A stretch of 64,000 nt of DNA from Epinephelus fuscoguttatus. Its lineage: Eukaryota > Chordata > Actinopteri > Perciformes > Serranidae. Below the pieces are notes generated by a model, which did no database searches, was not told the origin of the DNA, and worked only from the letters and a program-made list of their open reading frames with translations. Shown piece after piece: positions 26,701 to 39,222 of this stretch. The DNA lies in the NCBI RefSeq assembly GCF_011397635.1, contig NC_064761.1:30731643-30795642 (forward strand). The letters run 5' to 3'. Every line of letters starts with the position of its first letter. Position 1 is the first letter of the stretch. Made by a program: the position numbers and the translations under genes.

Positions 26701-28532
26701 TTCATTTGACTGTGACCCTCTTAGACTCAAAGCAGGGTACAGTCATATATGTGCCAGACACTAACATGCTGCTTTTGGAAACCTGTAACACGTATTTTTT
26801 AACAATATTTGCTTCAAACGACTACATTATCACTATCTGTTTTTATTCTCTAATTGGTTTTGTGTAGGGGATGGCAGAATCTGGATGGATGATTTAGGAT
26901 GTAGTGGGACAGAGAAGAGCCTGGTCCAATGTACATTTCGTGGGTGGGGGGTCCATAACTGTGCTCACACAGAAGATGCTGGTGTCAGATGCAAAAATGG
27001 TAAGGCAACCGATCTTTGAGCAAGAGGTAAGAATCTTCTAACTCCCCTTTTCCTTACAATAAAATTACTCAGTGTCCATATTAATCTCCATCAGGAACAA
27101 AACCAATCAACAGGACTCTAAGCCACGAGTATGATGTAGACCACAAAACAAGCCTTTCTCAACAGCTGGGGGAACTGTTTGACAGTGGACATGACTGTGA
27201 CTTGAACATCACAGTGGTGGCGCAAAACAACAGCCTTGAGACAATCTGTGCTCACAGGGTCATCCTCTCTCTGAACTCCTTCTTCAAAACTTCACAGACA
27301 GACCTCAGCAGCCTCAGCATCAATACCACGCATGACTGCAATATTTATGCCAAGAGCTTTGTCAGGTAAAAGCAAACCTGTGACTTTAAACTGCCAAGTA
27401 CTCTGTCATGCCACTTGGAGCTGTTTTTATAACTTCCAGTTGTATGCACTGATTAGCAATAGCTGAACCTCGCTAATTAAAATGTTTGCATTTCAGATAC
27501 TTCTACACAAGAAAGATTAAATTCACACGATCCTCTGCCTATTGCATTCTCAAGATGGCATCCGACTGGGGTCTGACAGAAGTACAGAATGAGGCTGCAA
27601 ATATTTTCAGACTGTTTCTTCCAGAGGATCCCACTTTCCAGAGTCAGAGCTCTTTCTATGAGTTTGCAGTTCACACAAGGGATGAGGCACTGCAGGAAGT
27701 TTGTCTTCGCTACCTGGCGTGGAACTGTGAGGCGCTGATCCTTTCCTCAGCCTGGACAAATCTTCCACTGGGTCTGATCAAAGCTCTTCTGTCTCGCTCA
27801 GACCTTGTGGTTCGTAATGAAACTGTCATCCTGAATGGACTGGAGAGATGGGCGGCAGCCCGAGGAAACACAACCATTCCTGAGATCCTTTTGAAACTCA
27901 TCCGTTTCCCACTGATACCAGCTGGGGACTTATACACACTTGATGGCTCACAGTACCAAGCCAGCAAGTTACAGGGGTTTCAGTTTAATGCTCTGCCTTT
28001 TGCAACATTGCTAAATGACCTAAGGGAAGAACGACATGTCTACACATCCAGGATTTACACTGGTAAGCCGTGGAGCTTTACACTCAGCTACGACATCGTC
28101 AAAGCTTACAAAGATTTTGGGTTCTACACTGTTGATGGCCAGCACATGAGCAGTCTCACATTTGATTTCCAAACACCAGTTCATCACAGTACCTATTTTG
28201 CTCTTCACAACATGCGCTGGAAAACAAGGGTCTATATCAGTGCTGCAGATTGCTCGAGTGAAGGTGTCTCTTGTCCTACTTTGCCAGCTGTTAGTTTAAA
28301 GGTTGAGGAAAGGAACAGTGATCTACCCAGTGAGATGGAGGGACATATTCGTTACAGTAACAGGCTCGTTGTCATGTGTGATGGGAGGTATGTGTTCCAC
28401 GTTCATGAATTTAATGCTACTGATGGAGATAATCTTGTATTTGTCCCAAGAGGCACAGAACAAGTCTATCCATGTCACTCAAACCTGTTCTCCTACCAGG
28501 TGGTGGTGTGTCCTTACTACTCCATAGATTAG
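23785..28532 (+). CDS. lgals3bp: Galectin-3-binding protein-like, copy 2 (SRCR-BTB-BACK)
   Basis: Tandem sister of copy 1 with identical exon sizes: 23785-23842, 26500-26691, 26868-26999, 27095-27365, 27497-28532; 562 codons. The signal peptide is [23 protein letters not shown] cysteines, BTB (SLSQQLGEL to NTTHDC) and BACK are all present. The two proteins differ mainly in the SRCR/BTB exons and in the last 150 residues (for example SYDIVKAY against SYHIIKAY). The first 190 or so residues of exon 5 are identical. It ends in YYSID instead of HYSTD, and one extra cysteine (VVVCPYY) replaces Arg near the end. Intron 1 is expanded to 2.66 kb by an L1. Polyadenylation signals are at 28704-28709 and 28884-28889. 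The gene looks intact. Confidence 0.92.
23948..26127 (+). mobile_element. 5'-truncated L1-type LINE in intron 1 of lgals3bp copy 2
   Basis: About 2.18 kb flanked by the 10-bp direct repeat ACCTTCTTGA (23938-23947 and 26128-26137), as left by target-primed reverse transcription. Reading frames on the + strand show the ORF2 C-terminus typical of vertebrate L1: [47 protein letters not shown], and near the end [13 protein letters not shown]. The 3' end has AATAAA and an A-rich tail. It carries several frame breaks, so it is dead, and the reverse transcriptase core is missing by 5' truncation. It is absent from copy 1. Confidence 0.9.
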
Positions 28533-28779
28533 TTTCTGTTTCCTCTGGGAACTTCAGGAAACAGGATACAGACAGGGATGATTTATGAACAGCATATTAT
28601 CTGATATCAGGACAAATTTTTCTTTAATCAGGTACTTATACACTCAACAGTTAACATTTCATTATTTCATTTAGAAGATGTAGTTGACTGAATAACTGTT
28701 TTTAATAAATAAAACACATGTAAATGTATGAAGTCAGCAATAGGATTCATACACACATGTTACATTCTGTAAAAGGCTT

Positions 28780-28798
28780 GGGGGGGGGGGGGGGGGGG
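28780..28798 (+). repeat. Poly-G run of 19
   Basis: Nineteen consecutive G in the 3' region of lgals3bp copy 2. The matching place in copy 1 (about 21774-21794) has a mixed sequence without the run. It could form a quadruplex in the transcript if the distal polyadenylation site is used, or its length could be an assembly or sequencing artefact. Confidence 0.9.
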
Positions 28799-29659
28799 CA
28801 TGTTTCTTGTGTTAAATGTAGTGTTTTTGAGGTTGCATTTGTTCTAACAAATAACAGTATATGGTACAAGTCTTTTCATGCTTAATAAACCTGTTCTACC
28901 AACTGGAGATGCGTCATCTCACTTATGTTTGGCCACATCAACAAAGTAGAGGTGGAGGAGGCTAGAGAGGCCACTGAATGCATCATATTAAACTTCAGCA
29001 GAAAATACATAAACATGCAGTGTACTGCGAGACTAAAGATCATAAAGATGAATTTCATATTTCATTTTTGAAATAAGGTAAACAGTGCAATTCAGCAGTA
29101 TGACTGAATTTTACAAGGCTGTGTCATTAAGAAAGAATTGTGACTGTTATTGTACCTTCAAAGAATGTGCAGGATGACCACCGCTCCACTCGGGTTAGTC
29201 TTCACGAAGGTGCTGAAAGCATCAGTGAGTCCAATCTGAAAGAGGAGATTTACGCACACTTAGATCTGTGCAGTGTTTTACCTTATTTTAAGCTTTCTGC
29301 TATCAGACAAAGCAAGATTCAACAGTGGACAGGCAGTAGTCATTGGCAGTATGTAACGCACCTGTGCACATCCTGGTGGTAGAAGCTCCACCTCTTGGGA
29401 ATTGTAATTTTTAAATACTGGATGAGGGACTGTTAAGCATACAAACGGAAGCCATACTTGTTATAAAACACAAGAAATTGTGCTCTGAATAATCTAAAAT
29501 AATTGTTTAGCATTACCATAATAGTTTGTAGTTTTAAGACAACTATTTATACAAGGTTGTGTCAGAAAAATGCTGTAGGTGTGTCCATGTATTCCAAATG
29601 CATTGCATGCATGTTAAAAATATAGTCTCATCTGTGCCTAAAGTGATTTAGAAAGATTC

Positions 29660-31680
29660 AGGGTGTTTGAGAAATTATTTGGGGCTGAAGCTCCAGAAGC
29701 CATCCCCCGCTCCGCCTCTGATACTACCAAGCAGATAACTGGAAGTTTAAGTTCTAGATGCAAGACTTTTGGGCCTCAACAACAAGGTTTCCCCCCAGGT
29801 CCAATAACAGGTTAATCCAGCCCTGTTGTTGGGTGGTTTGATCTCTAAATAGGAGTCATATTTAATAGGATTATTGTAGGTACAGTCCCTCAAAGCTTCC
29901 AGGGAGGTTGCAGGGTCTTCTTGATTTTAAGGGGTGTGAGATTTTTATTATTATTTTTTTTTAATATAAGTATGTAGTAGGCCCCTATCTCAGTATTTAA
30001 CTGATACTCGTATAGCAAAATGATTTTTTTTTAAAGTTTAGATTATTATTCAGGATATAAACATAAAAGAAACTCCCAGGATGAGGACCTGAAAACTCTA
30101 TTACAGTTTTCACTTTCTGCAAAACAGCCTCATCCTGCATTAGAAAACAGCAAATACAACAATAGCCAGGCATCAGAAAGAAAAGAAAATACTGAACTTT
30201 TCAATAAAAAAGCCCATTAAGTCTGTATGATTGTTAAAAAAATCCATAACACTGACAATCCTATAAAAAGCATCTAAAAACATCAGAAAAACGTACCTCT
30301 GACATTCTCTCTTTTATTGTTGTTCACTGACTATAAAATCAAATATCCCTAAAATGTGTCACTTAGTCAGGGGTTTCATTTTTTAATGTTATATTTCGAA
30401 TTACTTGTTGTGAAAACATTGTTTCAATAAAGGCTAGATTATTTTCAGCAATGTAAATTCCTTCATTTTACTTATTACAGAGGATAATTCAAATGATCAC
30501 CTGGTTCAAATGTATGGTTTAAACACAGGGGGCATTGATGAGCTTTATTATAGAGGTGGTATTAATTTTAAAACTTATTTGGTGTGTCTAAAAAAAAACC
30601 CCTAAAAAGTTGGACTTCTTTAATCATTTTTTCCCTGAAACCCGACTGATAAATATAGGGACAACCACCCTCATGATGGGGTTGAGTGTCACAGTGCGTC
30701 ACAGTGTCTTTGATGGTTTAATACTTACTGTACTGACCATTTCAAGCCAGACGTTGAGCTTTCAATTAATGTAGTAATGACTATTGAATGATGTTTTGAT
30801 GATGAGCAGCTCACACAAGCGCGAACAGTGTGACAACCAACCCTGGTCTCCCCTACCTAAAGGAAAAGGGTTGGGGACCACTGCAGTAGCCTTACCATAA
30901 TATGCCTATTTGACAGAAATGTCACCTGGAGCAGAAACTTAATGTAAGTCATAATTGTACAAAACTTTCTCCACTGTTGCTCAACTGCAGCTTTGACCAC
31001 ACTATCACAACAACACAGTATATTGGAGCCAGACATGCGGTTATATGTGTGAACACAGGCCTGTATTACCACCAGGTGGAGGCAGGAGGAACTGAAGCCC
31101 AGCTAAGACACAGTGGTGGAGGTTTGCTGCCCTCCGCAGGCTGCTTCCCAGTAAATGTGCTTCTTTTCTTTCGGAGATAAAGAAGGAACATCTCGGTGTA
31201 GTGAAGAAACCCACACTATAACATCAAACACGGGGCCAGCTCGTGATTTAACACCCCACAGACCTCTGGGCTTAGCTGCCGTGTAGTGTTTCTTACATAT
31301 AAAGACACCATAATCTCCAGGATGTACTTTTAATCTGCCTAAATGCCAAATAGCGGTTGGCTCACGCGCACGGGGCGACACTTCATCTTTCCGGACGAAA
31401 CGCAGATTAACCGCGACATTGTTTAGATTTTAATAACATTAAAGGCATTTCCTGCACACACAGCTGATTGTGTTACATTATTAATGCTTGTGTAGTATTT
31501 TTGGTGTTATGAATGTGTGAATAATGGCAGGCGGACCGGCATGGCACGTCAGACAGAAGAACACAGGGAGAGTGACAAGGACGGGGAGAGGGAGAAAGAA
31601 AGGGGAGGGGAACTGACATTAAAGCAACACAACAAGGAAACTACACTGCAGAGCCACAGACGCCTTCATTTTATGTTTTT
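29660..31680. other. Intergenic sequence between lgals3bp copy 2 and mpnd
   Basis: No gene recognised. It is AT-rich with long A/T runs, except 31080-31400, which is GC-richer and may be a CpG-rich flank of the mpnd promoter. Short open frames here have no domain signature. A short piece near 29690-29725 (CTCCAGAAGCCATCCCCC) looks repeat-derived but was not assigned. Confidence 0.4.
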
Positions 31681-31825
31681 GAATAATAGCCGGAGCTAGT
31701 GTGGCGAAGTGTATCTGTGAGATCTGCCCGGAGCTCAGACCCGCACACAGCCTCAAGTGCCCGGAAAAAGGAGCAGCTTTGGACCGAGTTGGATTTAAAG
31801 GCGCTTCTCGGACGCTTTCAGAGAT

Positions 31826-34800
31826 ATGGGTGAGAATAATGAAAGAGGGGTTTAATTGTAATACTGAGGGAAATTAACAGAGAGAGAGGGGGAACAGGCC
31901 TCTTCTTGCGGAGACAGCCGTGCCCTAATGGGAAGTGGAAACAAAAGGCCAACCGCATAGCTTAGCCGTAATTAATGAAATGCCAATTTAGATTATCTTT
32001 TGCCTATTTTGGCCCCTTGAGATCCCTCTCACCATGATAGGCTGCTATCATTTTAGCATGCAGCAATTATGAATGATGTCGGCTGCCATTACAGTGGAGC
32101 TTTCATTATAAAGTCATTATAATTAGAATAATGGACATTTACACTGGCTTTGTTCCTGATGTAACTCTGATATACAGATGTTTAACTGGCAGCCAGGTGC
32201 TTTGGCTAATTGTGAAGCCTCTGAGTGATAAAACCATTCACAAGAGGCTGTTTAATGAGGAAGCATTGTGTACATGCATCATAATATGCCAAGATTATGG
32301 TTTTCAGTATTAATATCACACCCACGTGTCACTCCAAGCAGACCTGGGCACAGTAGGATCCATCAATGTGTGTTTGTGTCTTCAGGCTCAGAGCCACCCA
32401 GCTCTCCACAGGTGGTGGAGGATGGAGGAGAGGAGGATGAGGAGGAGCTGAGTGGAGGAGAGGAGGCAGATCTGCGGTCCAGCTCTGGCCGGGGTTCCCT
32501 GCTGACCCGGAGAGGAATCACCCTGAGGGTGCTGCTCAAGGACGGACTGGTGGAGCCAGGGGACGGCGTGCTAGCTATACACTACCTGGTAATAACACAC
32601 AACAGTTGGATACAGTAAGAATGTGGTCGTTCATTATTTATGCCAGAGTTAAGTCATGTGAGGTTGCATGTGCTATTAATGCCAAACTAACCTGGCACTG
32701 ATGAAATTCAATAAGGAGTAGCTTTAAAGGAGCAAGCCTGCATACGTGCCTTGTGTCTTGGTTTAAAATGTCTCTCCTCTCTGCCTCCCTCAGGGTAAGA
32801 ACTTTGTAGGAGACCTGTTGAATGATGGGAAAATCAGGTGGGTGGAGACGGGCCAGATCTTCAACTCCCCCAGTGCCTGGGCAACACACTGCAAGCGTCT
32901 GGTTAACCCAGCCAAGAAGTCTGGCTGTGGCTGGGCGTCTGTACGCTACCGAGGACAGAAGCTGGTCCAGTACAAAACCACCTGGCTGCACAAGTACCAG
33001 CCCAGCGCAGACATGGTGAGGAGAGAACATCTGTAACTTAACTTTTTATTTTTCTTACATTAGTCAGCATATGGCCTCAAATATCTTAGGCAACAAGTTT
33101 AATCAAGTTTAATTTCTGTCAGGGTCAAACATTGTGACCCAAATTAATCAAAGAAAAAACCAAACACTGCTTCTGAATGCCTTATTTTTATGCAGTTTTG
33201 TACCAAGAAAAAATATCTGATTCAAGTTTTAAAAAGGAATGACGAAGCCTGAAAAAGATGCAGATTTTTTTCACAGCATACAGTTAGTTAGTTTAGGGAT
33301 CAGTACAAAGACTGGTCTGTTGTTTTAGGCCATGGACGACTCTTGACACACAAGAAAGAAGGGAGAAGCAGGGGAGAAACAAAATGAGGGCTGGTTGTGA
33401 AAGAGGGATTATGAAATCAGTAAGAGGCAAAAGAATAGAACTTTGTTAATATAAAAATAAAGTCTCGTCACAGGTCGTGGCCTCAGTGTGGACATGAGCT
33501 GTGGGCAGGTTTCATTGTCAGACTGCTTCATTTGAAGAAGTTTCCAAAAAGGGGAAAGTATCCAGTGCATGACGAGATAAAAAAGATCATTTTTGGCTTT
33601 TTTTGTTATTAATTGCTATGAACCTAATTTTCTTAAAACAAGTGGAAACAGGTACAGTGAGAGTGAGTGTTTCAAAAACTAAGTAAACTTTAAGAACAGG
33701 AAATTTAAAGAGAGATTTTAAAAAGCAAAAATGACATACAAAGTGTTATGCTGTCGTCTATATCTACAGTAACCTGTCCCATATTGTGTTCCTTTCTTGT
33801 GTCGCCAGAGCCTGGTGAGCGAAGAGGATGATGACGAGGATGAGGAGGAAGGGAAGACAGCTGTGCAGGCAGATGACAAGAACAAGAACAACAAACCTGG
33901 ATTGAATGGTATGATTCTCCTTTCCTCTAATTTTGTAAAATTTCATGATTTTGTAGTTTCAACAAAGTGTAAAACAAATGTCCATGTCAACTGTTACAGA
34001 CGTGATTGTTTCACGGAGGACTGACAGAGAGAGAATTCCTGTCAGATATTGCACCTTGGGCACCAGGGATGCTGCCAGGTACTGACTTTTATTCTGAAAG
34101 ATCAATGTAGGTTTGTGTGACCAGTGGAGTGAATTAAGAGTGTGATAGACACTTACTTGTATCCTCAGAGATCCACACACACTCGTGGAGCTGTCAGCCT
34201 TCTCAGCCATCAACAGATTCCAGCCTTTCAATGTAGCTGTTTCCAGTAACGTACTGCTGCTAATGGTAAGTAACAAGTGTATCTAAAACTGGGTAATTAG
34301 GTACTAATGAACAGTTAATGGAGAGCTGCTTTTTATCCTTATCAGGACTTCCACTGTCACCTGACCACCAGTGAGGTGGTGGGATACCTCGGAGGACGAT
34401 GGGACACAAACACACAACGTGAGTATGATAAGACAGTCACTGCAAGACATGTACAGAAGTAGAAAATGAAGCCATCTTTGAAACCAGCATCTTTCTCTCT
34501 CTGTGCTTGGTGTATTCCAGTGCTGACAGTCTTAAGGGCTTTCCCCTGTCGGACCAGGCTGGCAGACAGAGAATCTGCCTCCGCCGTTGAGGAGGAGGTA
34601 ACACATGGACAGTGAATCAGTAGTCTGCACTAACAGCATGTATGCCTTCAGAAAACATGGAGGTGAATGACACCCATTTTAAAAATTCACAAGTTCTTCC
34701 TGTGCTGCAGGACAGCTCGGCAGCCAGCACTTGTCAGCATGCATCTGTCTTTCCAAAAGCCAGACACCAAAGAACCGGCTCTTGAGTTTCCATCACTGGA

Positions 34801-37799
34801 ACACTGACTGAGTGTGTTAACCCCAGAAATGTCTGCGTTTTCACTCTTAAATACAAATTTGTTAATGTTAACAATCTTGGAATATAAAATTTCAAGTTTT
34901 TAAAGTGTTTAAGATTATTACAGAGCTGTCCTGAGATAAAGACCTTAATGTGAAATCTGAAAATAGTGTCCATCCCTTTAGATTCTGTGCACTTATATTA
35001 GCAAATTTGTAGCCACACACAGTTTCTTTGAATGTTAGGCACTGAAAGTAGAGTGATTAACAGAATATGAAAAGCTAAAACTGTGACTGCCAAAACAAAA
35101 TTTAGCTGAAAATTATGACAGAGCTTCTTTTGTGAACTGGTTAAGTCCATAACAAGTGTAGTAAGATGAGAAAGGTTGCTTCAGACAGTGGGTGGGGCTT
35201 TGTTTTAGCTCACCAGTTTTTCACATGTAGAGCGCCTCACAAACTTTCTCATGTCACAGCTAAACAGAAACATTTGAGGCCAAACATATTTTTACAAAAG
35301 TCACCCAATACCTTTAAAGCAAAGTTAGGCTCTTTTCTAATCAGTGTCTGTCATGTTGACTCTGCTCTAGATCTGTCAGAACCTGTTCATGCGTGGGCTG
35401 TCGTTGGTGGGCTGGTACCACAGCCACCCGCGAGGTCCGGCTCTGCCGTCGCTGCAGGACATCGACTCCCAGATGGACCATCAGCTGAGGCTGCAGGGTT
35501 CAAACAACGGCTTCCAGCCCTGCCTGGGCATCATCTGCGGTATGTGCCTGCCTTTATATTCAGTATGGGACTGTATCGATGAGACAGATTAGGGAAATTC
35601 TCCTTCAATACCTCGTCCACAGGGAGCTGTGAAAACAGAAAACAGACACTTAATTTATCCAATGAAAGGAAATGAAATTGTATTGCTGAGAGTATGAAGC
35701 AGGAGATGAAGAGGATCCATCTACGATAAATATATTGTAATTATAAGAAGTGTGTGTATGTCAGAATTAGAGACCCACGAGTTGCACTACCAAAAAATTG
35801 TACACCTACAAAGAATGGAATAAAGGGATGGAGTGAAGTGTACACAGATAGCAGCATTTGGCAAAAGAATATAAGTATTGCACTTGAATGAGACTTGAAT
35901 GAGGAGCAAAGTATCCCTTGAGTGTATAGCAGAGGTGGGAGTAAGTCACACATGTGCAAGTCACAAGCAAGTCTTAACCTTCAAGTCTCAAGCAAGTCCC
36001 AGGTCTTGTGGAGAATAAAAAGCAAGTCAGGTTGAGTCACTGTCAAACAAGACAGGTCGAGTCACTGCTCAGGTCGAGCAAGTCCCAGGTCAAGTTGTAT
36101 GAAATATTGATGATCTGGTCAAATGTTTTCTAGCTGAGGTCTGAGTAACTAAAAAGTTTACTAAAATGACACATTCATGGACCTTTGTGAGTTTTTTTAG
36201 TGACAGATGAAGTTCGATGTTGTGGTGGCCTTGTCTCTGTTTTTTTTTTTTTTTTTTAAATTGCAAACCTTGCATACTGCTGCTCTCTTCTCACTACTGT
36301 CATTGACAACATAACCATCAATCTCAATTAAATTATTTTTGGACCTCCATTAAAGCTGTCTTGTGTGCTGCCCTCTGCTGGTCTTCTTTGTCATACTAGG
36401 TTGCCAAGTTTGCGTGCATTGCTCTAGAAATCACCCAGTCATGTTTCAAAAACCCAATATAACACTCAATATCTAGGAAAATGAAAATATTTCATAAAAC
36501 AGTCAATCCTTTTCGAGTCATTTGCCTCAATTCTAAGTTAAGTCTTAAGTCATGAATACCAAGTCAAATTCAAGTCGAGAAAATCCATATCAGTCAAACA
36601 AGTCCTCAAATTTGTCTGACTCAAGTCATGTGACATGAGCCCCCCTCTTTCCCGGTGTATAGCCGTGATTGACTGGTGGTAACGGAAAAGTTAATAAATG
36701 TTTAGCAACTGGACACCCTCAAGAATATAATAATAATGAAGAAATGTTATTTTTACTGTGCTATTGTTTTGCAAGAAAATAACATAGAAAAAAAAAGAGT
36801 ATAAAATGTAGGAAGCAGAAAAAATACAAAAGATGAAGGAATAAACCCACAAGAAACTTCTCCACAATGAAGGTAACCAAACTGTAATTAATGTCTTCAA
36901 AAGGACATTTATGTGGCGTTCCTAAATCTGCAACAACTTCCAGTTTTTACCATGGCATGTGAAGGCATCATCATCATCATCATCATCATTATGAACCTTG
37001 CTTGTCTCATTAAAACCTGGACTTTCTGACCATCAGGCCACTAAGCTTTCATTTTTTAATTCTTTCAGGACCATATTATCACGGCAATCAAGGTGTAGCA
37101 TCCACAATAACCCCATTCTGGGTTGTACCTCCGCCAGAGGTGAGGACACAGGTGTATCTACACTACTCACCTTCTTATTTTTTAGCTTTCTTACTTAGTC
37201 TTTTCTGGTATTCTTGATTTAGACAGACACTTGTGCTCATGTTTTTCCTCTAAACTTATGCATCATCTGCCTTCCTGCAGCAACGGCCCAATGACCACGG
37301 CATCCCAGTGGCTGTGGAGGTCACTTACGTACAAGACAACTTCCTCACCAGTGATGTTCTTAATGAGATGGTACCAATACTGCGGCCTCAGTCCTACAAA
37401 AATAGAGAAATCAAAATGTGTGTAATGCATTTCAAGTCATTATAAATGGTCTGTTTATTTCCCCCACAGATGCTGCTGGTTGACTACTACAGGACAGCTC
37501 CTGACCTCGTCCAGTTCAGCCAGTACTGGTGTCCTGATACGACTATGTTGGACAAGATCAAGGTAGGGTGATTTATAGAAGACCTGAAATATAGAAGAAT
37601 ATAGAGGGCAGACATTAGATGGTGATCCTGACAGTCTTTCAGGGCTTCATACACCCTCCTGCACTCTGACCCAGCTGACCTAACTTCATCAACTTTCTCT
37701 CTTCTTCTTCAGGGCTCTCTGAGTTGCCACGCTCCCAAAGATCAGGCCTACTCTCAGATCTTAGAGCATGTCTACAGTCAGCTGAGCAGCATACACTGA
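31826..37799 (+). CDS. mpnd: MPN domain-containing protein MPND (JAMM metalloprotease family), 13 exons
   Basis: Nuclear protein of the JAMM/MPN+ family with an N-terminal RAMA-type domain. Exons: 31826-31829, 32386-32588, 32794-33015, 33809-33908, 34000-34078, 34169-34265, 34346-34418, 34521-34597, 35371-35539, 37069-37139, 37281-37370, 37470-37562, 37713-37799; 454 codons (human 471). Visible parts: acidic N-tail (12-30), RAMA-like domain about 41-135 (FNSPSAWATHC, SGCGWASVRYRGQKL), an acidic linker with EEDDDEDEEEG, then the MPN domain from about 220. The metal site is complete: Glu245 in TTSEVVGYLGG, His302 and His304 with Asp315 in HSHPRGPALPSLQD. Exon 1 supplies only ATGG, set by the donor GGTGAG and acceptor phase; the lack of any other in-phase ATG supports it. 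The end is SSIH. It is convergent with sh3gl1. RAMA is reported to bind N6-methyladenine DNA; that role here is inference. Confidence 0.93.
31965..32135. promoter_or_regulatory. Candidate conserved non-coding enhancer in mpnd intron 1
   Basis: About 170 bases dense in homeodomain cores: TAATTAATGAAATG at the left, CAATTATGAATGATG in the middle, and TCATTATAATTAGAATAATGG at the right (written here to 20 bases or fewer per motif where overlapping). It also has evenly spaced GCATGCA and GGCTGC words. The composition is unlike the repeats nearby and typical of ancient vertebrate developmental enhancers. Conservation was not tested. Confidence 0.35.
35930..36654. mobile_element. Non-autonomous hAT-type element in mpnd intron 9
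   Basis: About 725 bp. The left end CAGAGGTGGGAGTAAGTCAC and right end (CATGTGACATGAGCCCCCCT read on +) are imperfect inverted repeats. The 8-bp GTGTATAG lies directly to the left (35922-35929) and again at 36655-36662. Both ends are packed with CAAGTC words in opposite orientation, a layout known from abundant fish hAT-derived repeats. A few extra bases (TTCCCG) at the right end suggest later damage. No coding capacity. Confidence 0.7.
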
Positions 37800-38750
37800 G
37801 TGGACTTGCTGTGCATGTGGACTGCCCTCATTCCCAAGTCGTTCCACTTTTAAAAAAACACAACTTTGTGCAGAGCTGCAGGACTGGAGTGACAGATGTA
37901 CAATGTAAAAACCTGCTTGAAAATCATATAGATGCCTTGAATTCTCTCGTGCTTGACTGACACTTAATTTTGATACAGCATTATGGTGACTTAAAGAGAA
38001 ATGTAAGATTGAAACACAAAACCAAACAGCACCAGATCAGAGAACACAATATCAGCATTTTACACAAAGACACTAAATAGAAGCATTTTGGGGCATGAAA
38101 TCAGCCTGCTGACTGGCCTCTCTCCTTCTCCACATGGACCTATGTGCCTATCTGTGCCAGTATCCTACAGATACTGCCAGGTATGTACAATGTAAACTTT
38201 CAGTGTGTTGTAATTGCCTTTATAGACTAAACCAATGGAGCAGTGGTCAGGAAATACTGAAAACAAGTAGTGCAAAATATACTACATTAGCAAAGTATGC
38301 AAGTGTGTCTTGGTTTGACCTCAGCTGTTCTCTGCAATAGGTTTTGTGAATGTTTGTTCCTCAAGTCAAATTGGATGGTTGCAATGTGGTGCAAGTAATT
38401 CCATTGTGCCAAGCAAATTGTTTTTTTTCTAATGAACTTGTGTGTGTGTGTGTATGTGTGTTGTGAATGTGCCCCTCTACTGTCTCCGTCAGGTTATATG
38501 AGACATGAGTCCTGTTGGTCGGGACAGATACTTGCTTCCTCTTTACCTGTACTGTATTTATTACTAACTGTGGATTGTGTCATGTACATGTATCAAGACA
38601 GAGCAATGCCTTACGCCTGCTGATGATCCACAAAGCATTAAAATATACACACTGGAACTATTTAAACATGGATGTTGGTTCCTTCTTGACTTCCTTCTGG
38701 AAAAATGATGAGTCAGCTATGCTAGTGGCTCTGTGAGGCACATCAGTAGT

Positions 38751-39222
38751 TTAAAGGGACAGGTCATTCTAAAATCTAAAATACAGATTGTTCCTCTTAC
38801 TTGTAACAATATTTATTAATCTAGATTTTTTTGGTTTGAAATGCCAAGTGGTGGAGATATCAGCCAGAGAGATATCTGCCGTCTCTTGAATATAGTGGAA
38901 CTAGATGGCACTCTGCTCGTGGTGCTCAAAGCACCAAAAAAGTAGATTTGAATAACTCACCAGCAGTGTCTTTTTCCAAAAATCATGACCCGGTTACTCA
39001 AGATACTTCAGATAAAATCTCCATCAATCGAATCACCACAACAGAAGGAAGAGTGCATCTACGGCTAGCTCGTCTAGCACAACTGTAGCTAACATTAGAG
39101 GTCAGCCGAGGAGGACGTTGTTTATGTTTTATCTCACACGGTTACAAGCATGAGCTTCTCGTCTATGAGTAGATGCACGCTTCCTTTCTTATTTTTGATT
39201 TTGGGGTGAACTGTCCTTTTAA
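38751..39222. mobile_element. TTAA-flanked piggyBac-like MITE
   Basis: TTAA at 38751-38754 and again at 39219-39222 bound a 472-bp unit whose ends, TTAAAGGGACAGGTCA and the complement of TGAACTGTCCTTTTAA, are inverted repeats with few changes. A TTAA target is the hallmark of piggyBac elements. No transposase is encoded. It lies between the convergent mpnd and sh3gl1 genes, just past the mpnd 3' UTR. Confidence 0.65.
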
